Of a stretch of DNA of 64,000 nt, positions 43,101 through 57,046 are shown piece by piece. The translations under genes were made by a program, and so were the position numbers. The stretch's first letter is position 1; each line of letters opens with the position of its first letter. The notes beneath the pieces were generated by a model that saw nothing but the letters and a program-made list of their open reading frames with translations, was not told the DNA's origin and did not search any database. The DNA comes from Chaetoderma sp. LZ-2023a (lineage: Eukaryota; Mollusca; Caudofoveata; Chaetodermatida; Chaetodermatidae), in NCBI GenBank assembly GCA_034401795.1, contig JAVVLW010002614.1, positions 1 to 64,000 on the forward strand, written 5' to 3'.

Positions 43101-46100
43101 GGACCTTCATCTGCTGTGGAAGGCTAGTGTTAATGCAGATAGGAGATATGGGCCTTCATCTGTTGTGGAAGGCTAGTGTTAATGCAGATAGGAGATATGG
43201 GCCTTCATCTGTTGTGGAAGGCTAGTGTTAATGTAGATAGGAGATATGGACCTTCATCTGCTGTGGAAGGGTAGTGTTAATGTAGATAGGAGATATGGGC
43301 TTTCATCTGTTGTGGAAGGCTAGTGTTAATGTAGATAGGAGTTATGGGCCTTCATCTGTTGTGGAAGGCTAGTGTTAATGCAGATAGGAGATATGGGCCT
43401 TCATCTGTTGTGGAAGGCTAGTGTTGATGTAGATAGGAGATATGGGCCCTCATCTGTTGTGGAAGGCTAGTGTTAATGCAGATAGGAGATACGGGCCCTC
43501 ATCTGTTGTGGAAGGCTAGTGTTAATGTAGATAGGAGATACGGGCCCTCATCTGTTGTGGAAGGCTAGTGTTAATGCAGATAGGAGATACGGGCCCTCAT
43601 CTGTTGTGGAAGGCTAGTGTTAATGTAGATAGGAGATATGGACCTTCATCTGTTGTGGAAGGCTAGTGTTAATGTGGATAGGAGATACGGGCCATCATCT
43701 GCTGTGGAAGGCTAGTGTTAATGTAGATAGGAGATATGGGCCTTCATCTGTTGTGGAAGGCTAGTGTTAATGTAGATAGGAGATATGGGCCTTCATCTGT
43801 TGTGGAAGGCTAGTGTTAATGTAGATACGAGATATGGACCTTCATCTGCTGTGGAAGGCTAGTGTTAATGCAGATAGGAGATATGGGCCTTCATCTGTTG
43901 TGGAAGGCTAGTGTTAATGCAGATAGGAGATATGGGCCTTCATCTGTTGTGGAAGGCTAGTGTTAATGTAGATAGGAGATATGGACCTTCATCTGCTGTG
44001 GAAGGGTAGTGTTAATGTAGATAGGAGATATGGGCTTTCATCTGTTGTGGAAGGCTAGTGTTAATGTAGATAGGAGTTATGGGCCTTCATCTGTTGTGGA
44101 AGGCTAGTGTTAATGCAGATAGGAGATATGGGCCTTCATCTGTTGTGGAAGGCTAGTGTTGATGTAGATAGGAGATATGGGCCCTCATCTGTTGTGGAAG
44201 GCTAGTGTTAATGTAGATAGGAGATATGGGCCCTCATCTGTTGTGGAAGGCTAGTGTTAATGCAGATAGGAGATACGGGCCCTCATCTGTTGTGGAAGGC
44301 TAGTGTTAATGTAGATAGGAGATATGGGCTTTCATCTGTTGTGGAAGGCTAGTGTTAATGTAGATAGGAGATATCGACCTTCATCTGTTGTGGAAGGCTA
44401 GTGTTAATGCAGATAGGAGATATGGGCCTTCATCTGTTGTGGAAGGCTAGTGTTAATGCAGATAGGAGATATGGGCCTTCATCTGTTGTGGAAGGCTAGT
44501 GTTAATGTAGATAGGAGATATGGACCTTCATCTGCTGTGGAAGGGTAGTGTTAATGTAGATAGGAGATATGGGCTTTCATCTGTTGTGGAAGGCTAGTGT
44601 TAATGTAGATAGGAGATATGGACCTTCATCTGTTGTGGAAGGCTAGTGTTAATGCAGATAGGAGATATGGGCCTTCATCTGTTGTGGAAGGCTAGTGTTT
44701 ATGTAGATAGGGGATATGGACCTTCATCTGTTGTGGAAGGCTAGTGTTAATGTAGATAGGAGATATGGGCCCTCATCTGTTGTGGAAGGCTAGTGTTAAT
44801 GTATATAGGAGATATGGACCTTCATCTGCTGTGGAAGGCTAGTGTTAATGTAGATAGGAGTTATGGGCCTTCATCTGTTGTGGAAGGCTAGTGTTAATGC
44901 AGATAGGAGATATGGGCCTTCATCTGTTGTGGAAGGCTAGTGTTGATGTAGATAGGAGATATGGGCCCTCATCTGTTGTGGAAGGCTAGTGTTAATGTAG
45001 ATAGGAGATATGGGCCCTCATCTGTTGTGGAAGGCTAGTGTTAATGCAGATAGGAGATACGGGCCCTCATCTGTTGTGGAAGGCTAGTGTTAATGTAGAT
45101 AGGAGATATGGGCCTTCATCTGTTGTGGAAGGCTAGTGTTAATGCAGATAGGAGATATGGGCCTTCATCTGTTGTGGAAGGCTAGTGTTAATGTAGATAG
45201 GAGATATGGACCTTCATCTGTTGTGGAAGGCTAGTGTTAATGTAGATAGGAGATATGGGCCCTCATCTGTTGTAGAAGGCTAGTGTTAATGTAGATAGGA
45301 GATATGGGCCCTCATCTGTTGTGGAAGGCTAGTGTTAATGTATATAGGAGATATGGACCTTCATCTGCTGTGGAAGGCTAGTGTTAATGCAGATAGGAGA
45401 TATGGGCCTTCATCTGTTGTGGAAGGCTAGTGTTAATGTGGATAGGAGATACGGGCCATCATCTGCTGTGGAAGGCTAGTGTTAATGTAGATAGGAGATA
45501 TGGGCCTTCATCTGTTGTGGAAGGCTAGTGTTAATGTAGATACGAGATATGGACCTTCATCTGCTGTGGAAGGCTAGTGTTAATGCAGATAGGAGATATG
45601 GGCCTTCATCTGTTGTGGAAGGCTAGTGTTAATGCAGATAGGAGATATGGGCCTTCATCTGTTGTGGAAGGCTAGTGTTAATGTAGATAGGAGATATGGA
45701 CCTTCATCTGCTGTGGAAGGGTAGTGTTAATGTAGATAGGAGATATGGGCTTTCATCTGTTGTGGAAGGCTAGTGTTAATGTAGATAGGAGATATGGACC
45801 TTCATCTGTTGTGGAAGGCTAGTGTTAATGCAGATAGGAGATATGGGCCTTCATCTGTTGTGGAAGGCTAGTGTTAATGTAGATAGGAGATATGGACCTT
45901 CATCTGTTGTGGAAGGCTAGTGTTAATGTAGATAGGAGATATGGGCCCTCATCTGTTGTGGAAGGCTAGTGTTAATGTATATAGGAGATATGGACCTTCA
46001 TCTGCTGTGGAAGGCTAGTGTTAATGTAGATAGGAGTTATGGGCCTTCATCTGTTGTGGAAGGCTAGTGTTAATGCAGATAGGAGATATGGGCCTTCATC

Positions 46101-49100
46101 TGTTGTGGAAGGCTAGTGTTGATGTAGATAGGAGATATGGGCCCTCATCTGTTGTGGAAGGCTAGTGTTAATGTAGATAGGAGATATGGGCCCTCATCTG
46201 TTGTGGAAGGCTAGTGTTAATGCAGATAGGAGATACGGGCCCTCATCTGTTGTGGAAGGCTAGTGTTAATGTAGATAGGAGATATGGGCTTTCATCTGTT
46301 GTGGAAGGCTAGTGTTAATGTAGATAGGAGATATGGACCTTCATCTGTTGTGGAAGGCTAGTGTTAATGTAGATAGGAGATATGGGCCTTCATCTGTTGT
46401 GGAAGGCTAGTGTTAATGCAGATAGGAGATATGGGCCTTCATCTGTTGTGGAAGGCTAGTGTTAATGTAGATAGGAGATATGGGCCTTAATCTGTTGTTG
46501 AAGGCTAGTGTTAATGTAGATAGGAGATATGGGCCTTCATCTGTTGTGGAAGGCTAGTGTTAATGTAGATATGAGATATGGGCCTTCATCTGTTGTGGAA
46601 GGCTAGTGTTAATGTAGATAGGAGATATGGGCCTTCATCTGTTGTGGAAGGCTAGTGTTAATGCAGATAGGAGATACGGGCCCTCATCTGTTGTTGAAGG
46701 CTAGTGTTAATGTAGATAGGAGATATGGGCCTTCATCTGTTGTTGAAGGCTAGTGTTAATGTAGATAGGAGATATGGACCTTCATCTGCTGTGGAAGGCT
46801 AGTGTTGATGTAGATAGGAGATATGGGCCTTCATCTGTTGTGGAAGGCTAGTGTTAATGTAGATACGAGATATGGACCTTCATCTGCTGTGGAAGGCTAG
46901 TGTTAAGGCAGATAGGAGATATGGGCCTTCATCTGTTGTGGAAGGCTAGTGTTAATGTAGATAGGAGATATGGACCTTCATCTGCTGTGGAAGGGTAGTG
47001 TTCATGTAGATAGGAGATATGGGCTTTCATCTGTTGTGGAAGGCTAGTGTTAATGTAGATAGGAGATATGGACCTTCATCTGTTGTGGAAGGCTAGTGTT
47101 AATGCAGATAGGAGATATGGGCCTTCATCTGTTGTGGAAGGCTAGTGTTTATGTAGATAGGAGATATGGACCTTCATCTGTTGTGGAAGGCTAGTGTTAA
47201 TGTAGATAGGAGATATGGGCCCTCATCTGTTGTGGAAGGCTAGTGTTAATGTATATAGGAGATATGGACCTTCATCTGCTGTGGAAGGCTAGTGTTAATG
47301 TAGATAGGAGTTATGGGCCTTCATCTGTTGTGGAAGGCTAGTGTTAATGCAGATAGGAGATATGGGCCTTCATCTGTTGTGGAAGGCTAGTGTTGATGTA
47401 GATAGGAGATATGGGCCCTCATCTGTTGTGGAAGGCTAGTGTTAATGTAGATAGGAGATATGGGCCCTCATCTGTTGTGGAAGGCTAGTGTTAATGCAGA
47501 TAGGAGATACGGGCCCTCATCTGTTGTGGAAGGCTAGTGTTAATGTAGATAGGAGATACGGGCCCTCATCTGTTGTGGAAGGCTAGTGTTAATGCAGATA
47601 GGAGATACGGGCCCTCATCTGTTGTGGAAGGCTAGTGTTAATGTAGATAGGAGATATGGACCTTCATCTGTTGTGGAAGGCTAGTGTTAATGTGGATAGG
47701 AGATACGGGCCATCATCTGCTGTGGAAGGCTAGTGTTAATGTAGATAGGAGATATGGGCCTTCATCTGTTGTGGAAGGCTAGTGTTAATGTAGATAGGAG
47801 ATATGGGCCTTCATCTGTTGTGGAAGGCTAGTGTTAATGTAGATACGAGATATGGACCTTCATCTGCTGTGGAAGGCTAGTGTTAATGCAGATAGGAGAT
47901 ATGGGCCTTCATCTGTTGTGGAAGGCTAGTGTTAATGCAGATAGGAGATATGGGCCTTCATCTGTTGTGGAAGGCTAGTGTTAATGTAGATAGGAGATAT
48001 GGACCTTCATCTGCTGTGGAAGGGTAGTGTTAATGTAGATAGGAGATATGGGCTTTCATCTGTTGTGGAAGGCTAGTGTTAATGTAGATAGGAGTTATGG
48101 GCCTTCATCTGTTGTGGAAGGCTAGTGTTAATGCAGATAGGAGATATGGGCCTTCATCTGTTGTGGAAGGCTAGTGTTGATGTAGATAGGAGATATGGGC
48201 CCTCATCTGTTGTGGAAGGCTAGTGTTAATGTAGATAGGAGATATGGGCCCTCATCTGTTGTGGAAGGCTAGTGTTAATGCAGATAGGAGATACGGGCCC
48301 TCATCTGTTGTGGAAGGCTAGTGTTAATGTAGATAGGAGATATGGGCTTTCATCTGTTGTGGAAGGCTAGTGTTAATGTAGATAGGAGATATGGACCTTC
48401 ATCTGTTGTGGAAGGCTAGTGTTAATGCAGATAGGAGATATGGGCCTTCATCTGTTGTGGAAGGCTAGTGTTAATGCAGATAGGAGATATGGGCCTTCAT
48501 CTGTTGTGGAAGGCTAGTGTTAATGTAGATAGGAGATATGGACCTTCATCTGCTGTGGAAGGGTAGTGTTAATGTAGATAGGAGATATGGGCTTTCATCT
48601 GTTGTGGAAGGCTAGTGTTAATGTAGATAGGAGATATGGACCTTCATCTGTTGTGGAAGGCTAGTGTTAATGCAGATAGGAGATATGGGCCTTCATCTGT
48701 TGTGGAAGGCTAGTGTTTATGTAGATAGGGGATATGGACCTTCATCTGTTGTGGAAGGCTAGTGTTAATGTAGATAGGAGATATGGGCCCTCATCTGTTG
48801 TGGAAGGCTAGTGTTAATGTATATAGGAGATATGGACCTTCATCTGCTGTGGAAGGCTAGTGTTAATGTAGATAGGAGTTATGGGCCTTCATCTGTTGTG
48901 GAAGGCTAGTGTTAATGCAGATAGGAGATATGGGCCTTCATCTGTTGTGGAAGGCTAGTGTTGATGTAGATAGGAGATATGGGCCCTCATCTGTTGTGGA
49001 AGGCTAGTGTTAATGTAGATAGGAGATATGGGCCCTCATCTGTTGTGGAAGGCTAGTGTTAATGCAGATAGGAGATACGGGCCCTCATCTGTTGTGGAAG

Positions 49101-52100
49101 GCTAGTGTTAATGTAGATAGGAGATATGGGCCTTCATCTGTTGTGGAAGGCTAGTGTTAATGCAGATAGGAGATATGGGCCTTCATCTGTTGTGGAAGGC
49201 TAGTGTTAATGTAGATAGGAGATATGGACCTTCATCTGTTGTGGAAGGCTAGTGTTAATGTAGATAGGAGATATGGGCCCTCATCTGTTGTGGAAGGCTA
49301 GTGTTAATGTATATAGGAGATATGGACCTTCATCTGCTGTGGAAGGCTAGTGTTGATGCAGATAGGAGATATGGGCCTTCATCTGTTGTGGAAGGCTAGT
49401 GTTAATGTGGATAGGAGATACGGGCCATCATCTGCTGTGGAAGGCTAGTGTTAATGTAGATAGGAGATATGGGCCTTCATCTGTTGTGGAAGGCTAGTGT
49501 TAATGTAGATAGGAGATATGGGCCTTCATCTGTTGTGGAAGGCTAGTGTTAATGTAGATACGAGATATGGACCTTCATCTGCTGTGGAAGGCTAGTGTTA
49601 ATGCAGATAGGAGATATGGGCCTTCATCTGTTGTGGAAGGCTAGTGTTAATGCAGATAGGAGATATGGGCCTTCATCTGTTGTGGAAGGCTAGTGTTAAT
49701 GTAGATAGGAGATATGGACCTTCATCTGCTGTGGAAGGGTAGTGTTGATGTAGATAGGAGATATGGGCTTTCATCTGTTGTGGAAGGCTAGTGTTAATGT
49801 AGATAGGAGATATGGACCTTCATCTGTTGTGGAAGGCTAGTGTTAATGCAGATAGGAGATATGGGCCTTCATCTGTTGTGGAAGGCTAGTGTTAATGTAG
49901 ATAGGAGATATGGACCTTCATCTGTTGTGGAAGGCTAGTGTTAATGTAGATAGGAGATATGGGCCCTCATCTGTTGTGGAAGGCTAGTGTTAATGTATAT
50001 AGGAGATATGGACCTTCATCTGCTGTGGAAGGCTAGTGTTAATGTAGATAGGAGTTATGGGCCTTCATCTGTTGTGGAAGGCTAGTGTTAATGCAGATAG
50101 GAGATATGGGCCTTCATCTGTTGTGGAAGGCTAGTGTTGATGTAGATAGGAGATATGGGCCCTCATCTGTTGTGGAAGGCTAGTGTTAATGTAGATAGGA
50201 GATATGGGCCCTCATCTGTTGTGGAAGGCTAGTGTTAATGCAGATAGGAGATACGGGCCCTCATCTGTTGTGGAAGGCTAGTGTTAATGTAGATAGGAGA
50301 TATGGGCTTTCATCTGTTGTGGAAGGCTAGTGTTAATGTAGATAGGAGATATGGACCTTCATCTGTTGTGGAAGGCTAGTGTTAATGCAGATAGGAGATA
50401 TGGGCCTTCATCTGTTGTGGAAGGCTAGTGTTAATGCAGATAGGAGATATGGGCCTTCATCTGTTGTGGAAGGCTAGTGTTAATGTAGATAGGAGATATG
50501 GACCTTCATCTGCTGTGGAAGGGTAGTGTTAATGTAGATAGGAGATATGGGCTTTCATCTGTTGTGGAAGGCTAGTGTTAATGTAGATAGGAGATATGGA
50601 CCTTCATCTGTTGTGGAAGGCTAGTGTTAATGCAGATAGGAGATATGGGCCTTCATCTGTTGTGGAAGGCTAGTGTTAATGTAGATAGGAGATATGGGCC
50701 TTCATCTGTTGTTGAAGGCTAGTGTTAATGTAGATAGGAGATATGGACCTTCATCTGCTGTGGAAGGCTAGTGTTAATGTAGATAGGAGATATGGGCCTT
50801 CATCTGTTGTGGAAGGCTAGTGTTAATGTAGATACGAGATATGGACCTTCATCTGCTGTGGAAGGCTAGTGTTAAGGCAGATAGGAGATATGGGCCTTCA
50901 TCTGTTGTGGAAGGCTAGTGTTAATGTAGATAGGAGATATGGACCTTCATCTGCTGTGGAAGGGTAGTGTTAATGTAGATAGGAGATACGGGCCCTCATC
51001 TGTTGTTGAAGGCTAGTGTTAATGTAGATAGGAGATATCGGCCTTCATCTGTTGTGGAAGGCTAGTGTTAATGTAGATAGGAGATATGGGCCTTCATCTG
51101 TTGTGGAAGGCTAGTGTTAATGTAGATAGGAGATATGGACCTTCATCTGCTGTGGAAGGGTAGTGTTAATGTAGATAGGAGATATGGGCTTTCATCTGTT
51201 GTGGAAGGCTAGTGTTAATGTAGATAGGAGATATGGACCTTCATCTGTTGTGGAAGGCTAGTGTTAATGCAGATAGGAGATATGGGCCTTCATCTGTTGT
51301 GGAAGGCTAGTGTTGATGTAGATAGGAGATATGGGCCCTCATCTGTTGTGGAAGGCTAGTGTTAATGTAGATAGGAGATATGGGCCCTCATCTGTTGTGG
51401 AAGGCTAGTGTTAATGCAGATAGGAGATACGGGCCCTCATCTGTTGTGGAAGGCTAGTGTTAATGTAGATAGGAGATACGGGCCCTCATCTGTTGTGGAA
51501 GGCTAGTGTTAATGCAGATAGGAGATACGGGCCCTCATCTGTTGTGGAAGGCTAGTGTTAATGTAGATAGGAGATATGGACCTTCATCTGTTGTGGAAGG
51601 CTAGTGTTAATGTGGATAGGAGATACGGGCCATCATCTGCTGTGGAAGGCTAGTGTTAATGTAGATAGGAGATATGGGCCTTCATCTGTTGTGGAAGGCT
51701 AGTGTTAATGTAGATAGGAGAAACGGGCCTTCATCTGTTGTGGAAGGCTAGTGTTAATGTAGATACGAGATATGGACCTTCATCTGCTGTGGAAGGCTAG
51801 TGTTAATGCAGATAGGAGATATGGGCCTTCATCTGTTGTGGAAGGCTAGTGTTAATGCAGATAGGAGATATGGGCCTTCATCTGTTGTGGAAGGCTAGTG
51901 TTAATGTAGATAGGAGATATGGACCTTCATCTGCTGTGGAAGGGTAGTGTTAATGTAGATAGGAGATATGGGCTTTCATCTGTTGTGGAAGGCTAGTGTT
52001 AATGTAGATAGGAGATATGGACCTTCATCTGTTGTGGAAGGCTAGTGTTAATGCAGATAGGAGATATGGGCCTTCATCTGTTGTGGAAGGCTAGTGTTAA

Positions 52101-55100
52101 TGTAGATAGGAGATATGGACCTTCATCTGTTGTGGAAGGCTAGTGTTAATGTAGATAGGAGATATGGGCCCTCATCTGTTGTGGAAGGCTAGTGTTAATG
52201 TATATAGGAGATATGGACCTTCATCTGCTGTGGAAGGCTAGTGTTAATGTAGATAGGAGTTATGGGCCTTCATCTGTTGTGGAAGGCTAGTGTTAATGCA
52301 GATAGGAGATATGGGCCTTCATCTGTTGTGGAAGGCTAGTGTTGATGTAGATAGGAGATATGGGCCCTCATCTGTTGTGGAAGGCTAGTGTTAATGTAGA
52401 TAGGAGATATGGGCCCTCATCTGTTGTGGAAGGCTAGTGTTAATGCAGATAGGAGATACGGGCCCTCATCTGTTGTGGAAGGCTAGTGTTAATGTAGATA
52501 GGAGATATGGGCTTTCATCTGTTGTGGAAGGCTAGTGTTAATGTAGATAGGAGATATGGACCTTCATCTGTTGTGGAAGGCTAGTGTTAATGCAGATAGG
52601 AGATATGGGCCTTCATCTGTTGTGGAAGGCTAGTGTTAATGCAGATAGGAGATATGGGCCTTCATCTGTTGTGGAAGGCTAGTGTTAATGTAGATAGGAG
52701 ATATGGACCTTCATCTGCTGTGGAAGGGTAGTGTTAATGTAGATAGGAGATATGGGCTTTCATCTGTTGTGGAAGGCTAGTGTTAATGTAGATAGGAGAT
52801 ATGGACCTTCATCTGTTGTGGAAGGCTAGTGTTAATGCAGATAGGAGATATGGGCCTTCATCTGTTGTGGAAGGCTAGTGTTAATGTAGATAGGAGATAT
52901 GGGCCTTCATCTGTTGTTGAAGGCTAGTGTTAATGTAGATAGGAGATATGGACCTTCATCTGCTGTGGAAGGCTAGTGTTAATGTAGATAGGAGATATGG
53001 GCCTTCATCTGTTGTGGAAGGCTAGTGTTAATGTAGATACGAGATATGGACCTTCATCTGCTGTGGAAGGCTAGTGTTAAGGCAGATAGGAGATATGGGC
53101 CTTCATCTGTTGTGGAAGGCTAGTGTTAATGTAGATAGGAGATATGGACCTTCATCTGCTGTGGAAGGGTAGTGTTAATGTAGATAGGAGATATGGGCTT
53201 TCATCTGTTGTGGAAGGCTAGTGTTAATGTAGATAGGAGATATGGACCTTCATCTGTTGTGGAAGGCTAGTGTTAATGCAGATAGGAGATATGGGCCTTC
53301 ATCTGTTGTGGAAGGCTAGTGTTAATGTAGATAGGAGATATGGACCTTCATCTGTTGTGGAAGGCTAGTGTTAATGTAGATAGGAGATATGGGCCCTCAT
53401 CTGTTGTGGAAGGCTAGTGTTAATGTATATAGGAGATATGGACCTTCATCTGCTGTGGAAGGCTAGTGTTAATGTAGATAGGAGTTATGGGCCTTCATCT
53501 GTTGTGGAAGGCTAGTGTTAATGCAGATAGGAGATATGGGCCTTCATCTGTTGTGGAAGGCTAGTGTTGATGTAGATAGGAGATATGGGCCCTCATCTGT
53601 TGTGGAAGGCTAGTGTTAATGTAGATAGGAGATATGGGCCCTCATCTGTTGTGGAAGGCTAGTGTTAATGCAGATAGGAGATACGGGCCCTCATCTGTTG
53701 TGGAAGGCTAGTGTTAATGTAGATAGGAGATACGGGCCCTCATCTGTTGTGGAAGGCTAGTGTTAATGCAGATAGGAGATACGGGCCCTCATCTGTTGTG
53801 GAAGGCTAGTGTTAATGTAGATAGGAGATATGGACCTTCATCTGTTGTGGAAGGCTAGTGTTAATGTGGATAGGAGATACGGCCATCATCTGCTGTGGAA
53901 GGCTAGTGTTAATGTAGATAGGAGATATGGGCCTTCATCTGTTGTGGAAGGCTAGTGTTAATGTAGATAGGAGATATGGGCCTTCATCTGTTGTGGAAGG
54001 CTAGTGTTAATGTAGATACGAGATATGGACCTTCATCTGCTGTGGAAGGCTAGTGTTAATGCAGATAGGAGATATGGGCCTTCATCTGTTGTGGAAGGCT
54101 AGTGTTAATGCAGATAGGAGATATGGGCCTTCATCTGTTGTGGAAGGCTAGTGTTAATGTAGATAGGAGATATGGACCTTCATCTGCTGTGGAAGGGTAG
54201 TGTTAATGTAGATAGGAGATATGGGCTTTCATCTGTTGTGGAAGGCTAGTGTTAATGTAGATAGGAGATATGGACCTTCATCTGTTGTGGAAGGCTAGTG
54301 TTAATGCAGATAGGAGATATGGGCCTTCATCTGTTGTGGAAGGCTAGTGTTAATGCAGATAGGAGATATGGGCCTTCATCTGTTGTGGAAGGCTAGTGTT
54401 AATGTAGATAGGAGATATGGACCTTCATCTGCTGTGGAAGGGTAGTGTTAATGTAGATAGGAGATATGGGCTTTCATCTGTTGTGGAAGGCTAGTGTTAA
54501 TGTAGATAGGAGATATGGACCTTCATCTGTTGTGGAAGGCTAGTGTTAATGCAGATAGGAGATATGGGCCTTCATCTGTTGTGGAAGGCTAGTGTTAATG
54601 TAGATAGGAGATATGGACCTTCATCTGCTGTGGAAGGGTAGTGTTAATGTAGATAGGAGATATGGGCTTTCATCTGTTGTGGAAGGCTAGTGTTAATGTA
54701 GATAGGAGATATGGACCTTCATCTGTTGTGGAAGGCTAGTGTTAATGCAGATAGGAGATATGGGCCTTCATCTGTTGTGGAAGGCTAGTGTTAATGTAGA
54801 TAGGAGATATGGGCCTTCATCTGTTGTTGAAGGCTAGTGTTAATGTAGATAGGAGATATGGACCTTCATCTGCTGTGGAAGGCTAGTGTTAATGTAGATA
54901 GGAGATATGGGCCCTCATCTGTTGTGGAAGGCTAGTGTTAATGCAGATAGGAGATACGGGCCCTCATCTGTTGTGGAAGGCTAGTGTTAATGTAGATAGG
55001 AGATACGGGCCCTCATCTGTTGTGGAAGGCTAGTGTTAATGCAGATAGGAGATACGGGCCCTCATCTGTTGTGGAAGGCTAGTGTTAATGTAGATAGGAG

Positions 55101-57046
55101 ATATGGACCTTCATCTGTTGTGGAAGGCTAGTGTTAATGTGGATAGGAGATACGGCCATCATCTGCTGTGGAAGGCTAGTGTTAATGTAGATAGGAGATA
55201 TGGGCCTTCATCTGTTGTGGAAGGCTAGTGTTAATGTAGATAGGAGATATGGGCCTTCATCTGTTGTGGAAGGCTAGTGTTAATGTAGATACGAGATATG
55301 GACCTTCATCTGCTGTGGAAGGCTAGTGTTAATGCAGATAGGAGATATGGGCCTTCATCTGTTGTGGAAGGCTAGTGTTAATGCAGATAGGAGATATGGG
55401 CCTTCATCTGTTGTGGAAGGCTAGTGTTAATGTAGATAGGAGATATGGACCTTCATCTGCTGTGGAAGGGTAGTGTTAATGTAGATAGGAGATATGGGCT
55501 TTCATCTGTTGTGGAAGGCTAGTGTTAATGTAGATAGGAGATATGGACCTTCATCTGTTGTGGAAGGCTAGTGTTAATTCTGATAGGAGATATGGGCCTT
55601 CATCTGTTGTGGAAGGCTAGTGTTAATGCAGATAGGAGATATGGGCCTTCATCTGTTGTGGAAGGCTAGTGTTAATGTAGATAGGAGATATGGACCTTCA
55701 TCTGCTGTGGAAGGGTAGTGTTAATGTAGATAGGAGATATGGGCTTTCATCTGTTGTGGAAGGCTAGTGTTAATGTAGATAGGAGATATGGACCTTCATC
55801 TGTTGTGGAAGGCTAGTGTTAATGCAGATAGGAGATATGGGCCTTCATCTGTTGTGGAAGGCTAGTGTTAATGTAGATAGGAGATATGGACCTTCATCTG
55901 TTGTGGAAGGCTAGTGTTAATGTAGATAGGAGATATGGGCCCTCATCTGTTGTGGAAGGCTAGTGTTAATGTATATAGGAGATATGGACCTTCATCTGCT
56001 GTGGAAGGCTAGTGTTAATGTAGATAGGAGTTATGGGCCTTCATCTGTTGTGGAAGGCTAGTGTTAATGCAGATAGGAGATATGGGCCTTCATCTGTTGT
56101 GGAAGGCTAGTGTTGATGTAGATAGGAGATATGGGCCCTCATCTGTTGTGGAAGGCTAGTGTTAATGTAGATAGGAGATATGGGCCCTCATCTGTTGTGG
56201 AAGGCTAGTGTTAATGCAGATAGGAGATACGGGCCCTCATCTGTTGTGGAAGGCTAGTGTTAATGTAGATAGGAGATACGGGCCCTCATCTGTTGTGGAA
56301 GGCTAGTGTTAATGCAGATAGGAGATACGGGCCCTCATCTGTTGTGGAAGGCTAGTGTTAATGTAGATAGGAGATATGGACCTTCATCTGTTGTGGAAGG
56401 CTAGTGTTAATGTGGATAGGAGATACGGGCCATCATCTGCTGTGGAAGGCTAGTGTTAATGTAGATAGGAGATATGGGCCTTCATCTGTTGTGGAAGGCT
56501 AGTGTTAATGTAGATAGGAGATATGGGCCTTCATCTGTTGTGGAAGGCTAGTGTTAATGCAGATAGGAGATACGGGCCCTCATCTGTTGTGGAAGGCTAG
56601 TGTTAATGTAGATAGGAGATATGGACCTTCATCTGTTGTGGAAGGCTAGTGTTAATGTGGATAGGAGATACGGGCCATCATCTGCTGTGGAAGGCTAGTG
56701 TTAATGTAGATAGGAGATATGGGCCTTCATCTGTTGTGGAAGGCTAGTGTTAATGTAGATAGGAGATATGGGCCTTCATCTGTTGTGGAAGGCTAGTGTT
56801 AATGTAGATAGGAGATATGGGCCTACATCTGTTGTGGAAGGCTAGTGTTAATGCAGATAGGAGATACGGGCCTACATCTGTTGTGGAAGGCTAGTGTTAA
56901 TGTAGATAGGAGATATGGGCCTTCATCTGTTGTGGAAGGCTAGTGTTAATGTAGATAAGAGATACGGGCCTTCATCTGTTGTGGAAGGCTAGTGTTAATG
57001 CAGATAGGAGATATGGCCATTCATCTGTTGTGGAAGGCTAGTGTTA
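31178..57046. repeat. 25.9-kb array of a 49-bp unit, about 528 copies
   Basis: Unit GCTAGTGTTAATGTAGATAG, GAGATATGGGCCTTCATCTG, TTGTGGAAG. Common variants are GTAG/GCAG, TATGGG/TATGGA/TACGGG, CCTTC/CCCTC/CTTTC, TTGTGG/CTGTGG/TTGTTG and AAGGC/AAGGG. Spacing between rare marker units stays at exact multiples of 49 over many kilobases. The only indels I found inside the array body are one missing G in units at about 53881 and 55155. Stop codons occur in every frame, so it encodes nothing long. Edge units (31181-31220 and 56820-57046) are the most diverged. Size and homogeneity fit satellite-class DNA. Confidence 0.97.

Noticed and set aside
31178-57046. CRISPR-like or telomere-like array
   Set aside because: There are no unique spacers between repeats; the whole 49 bp repeats, the context is eukaryotic, and the unit has no telomeric motif.
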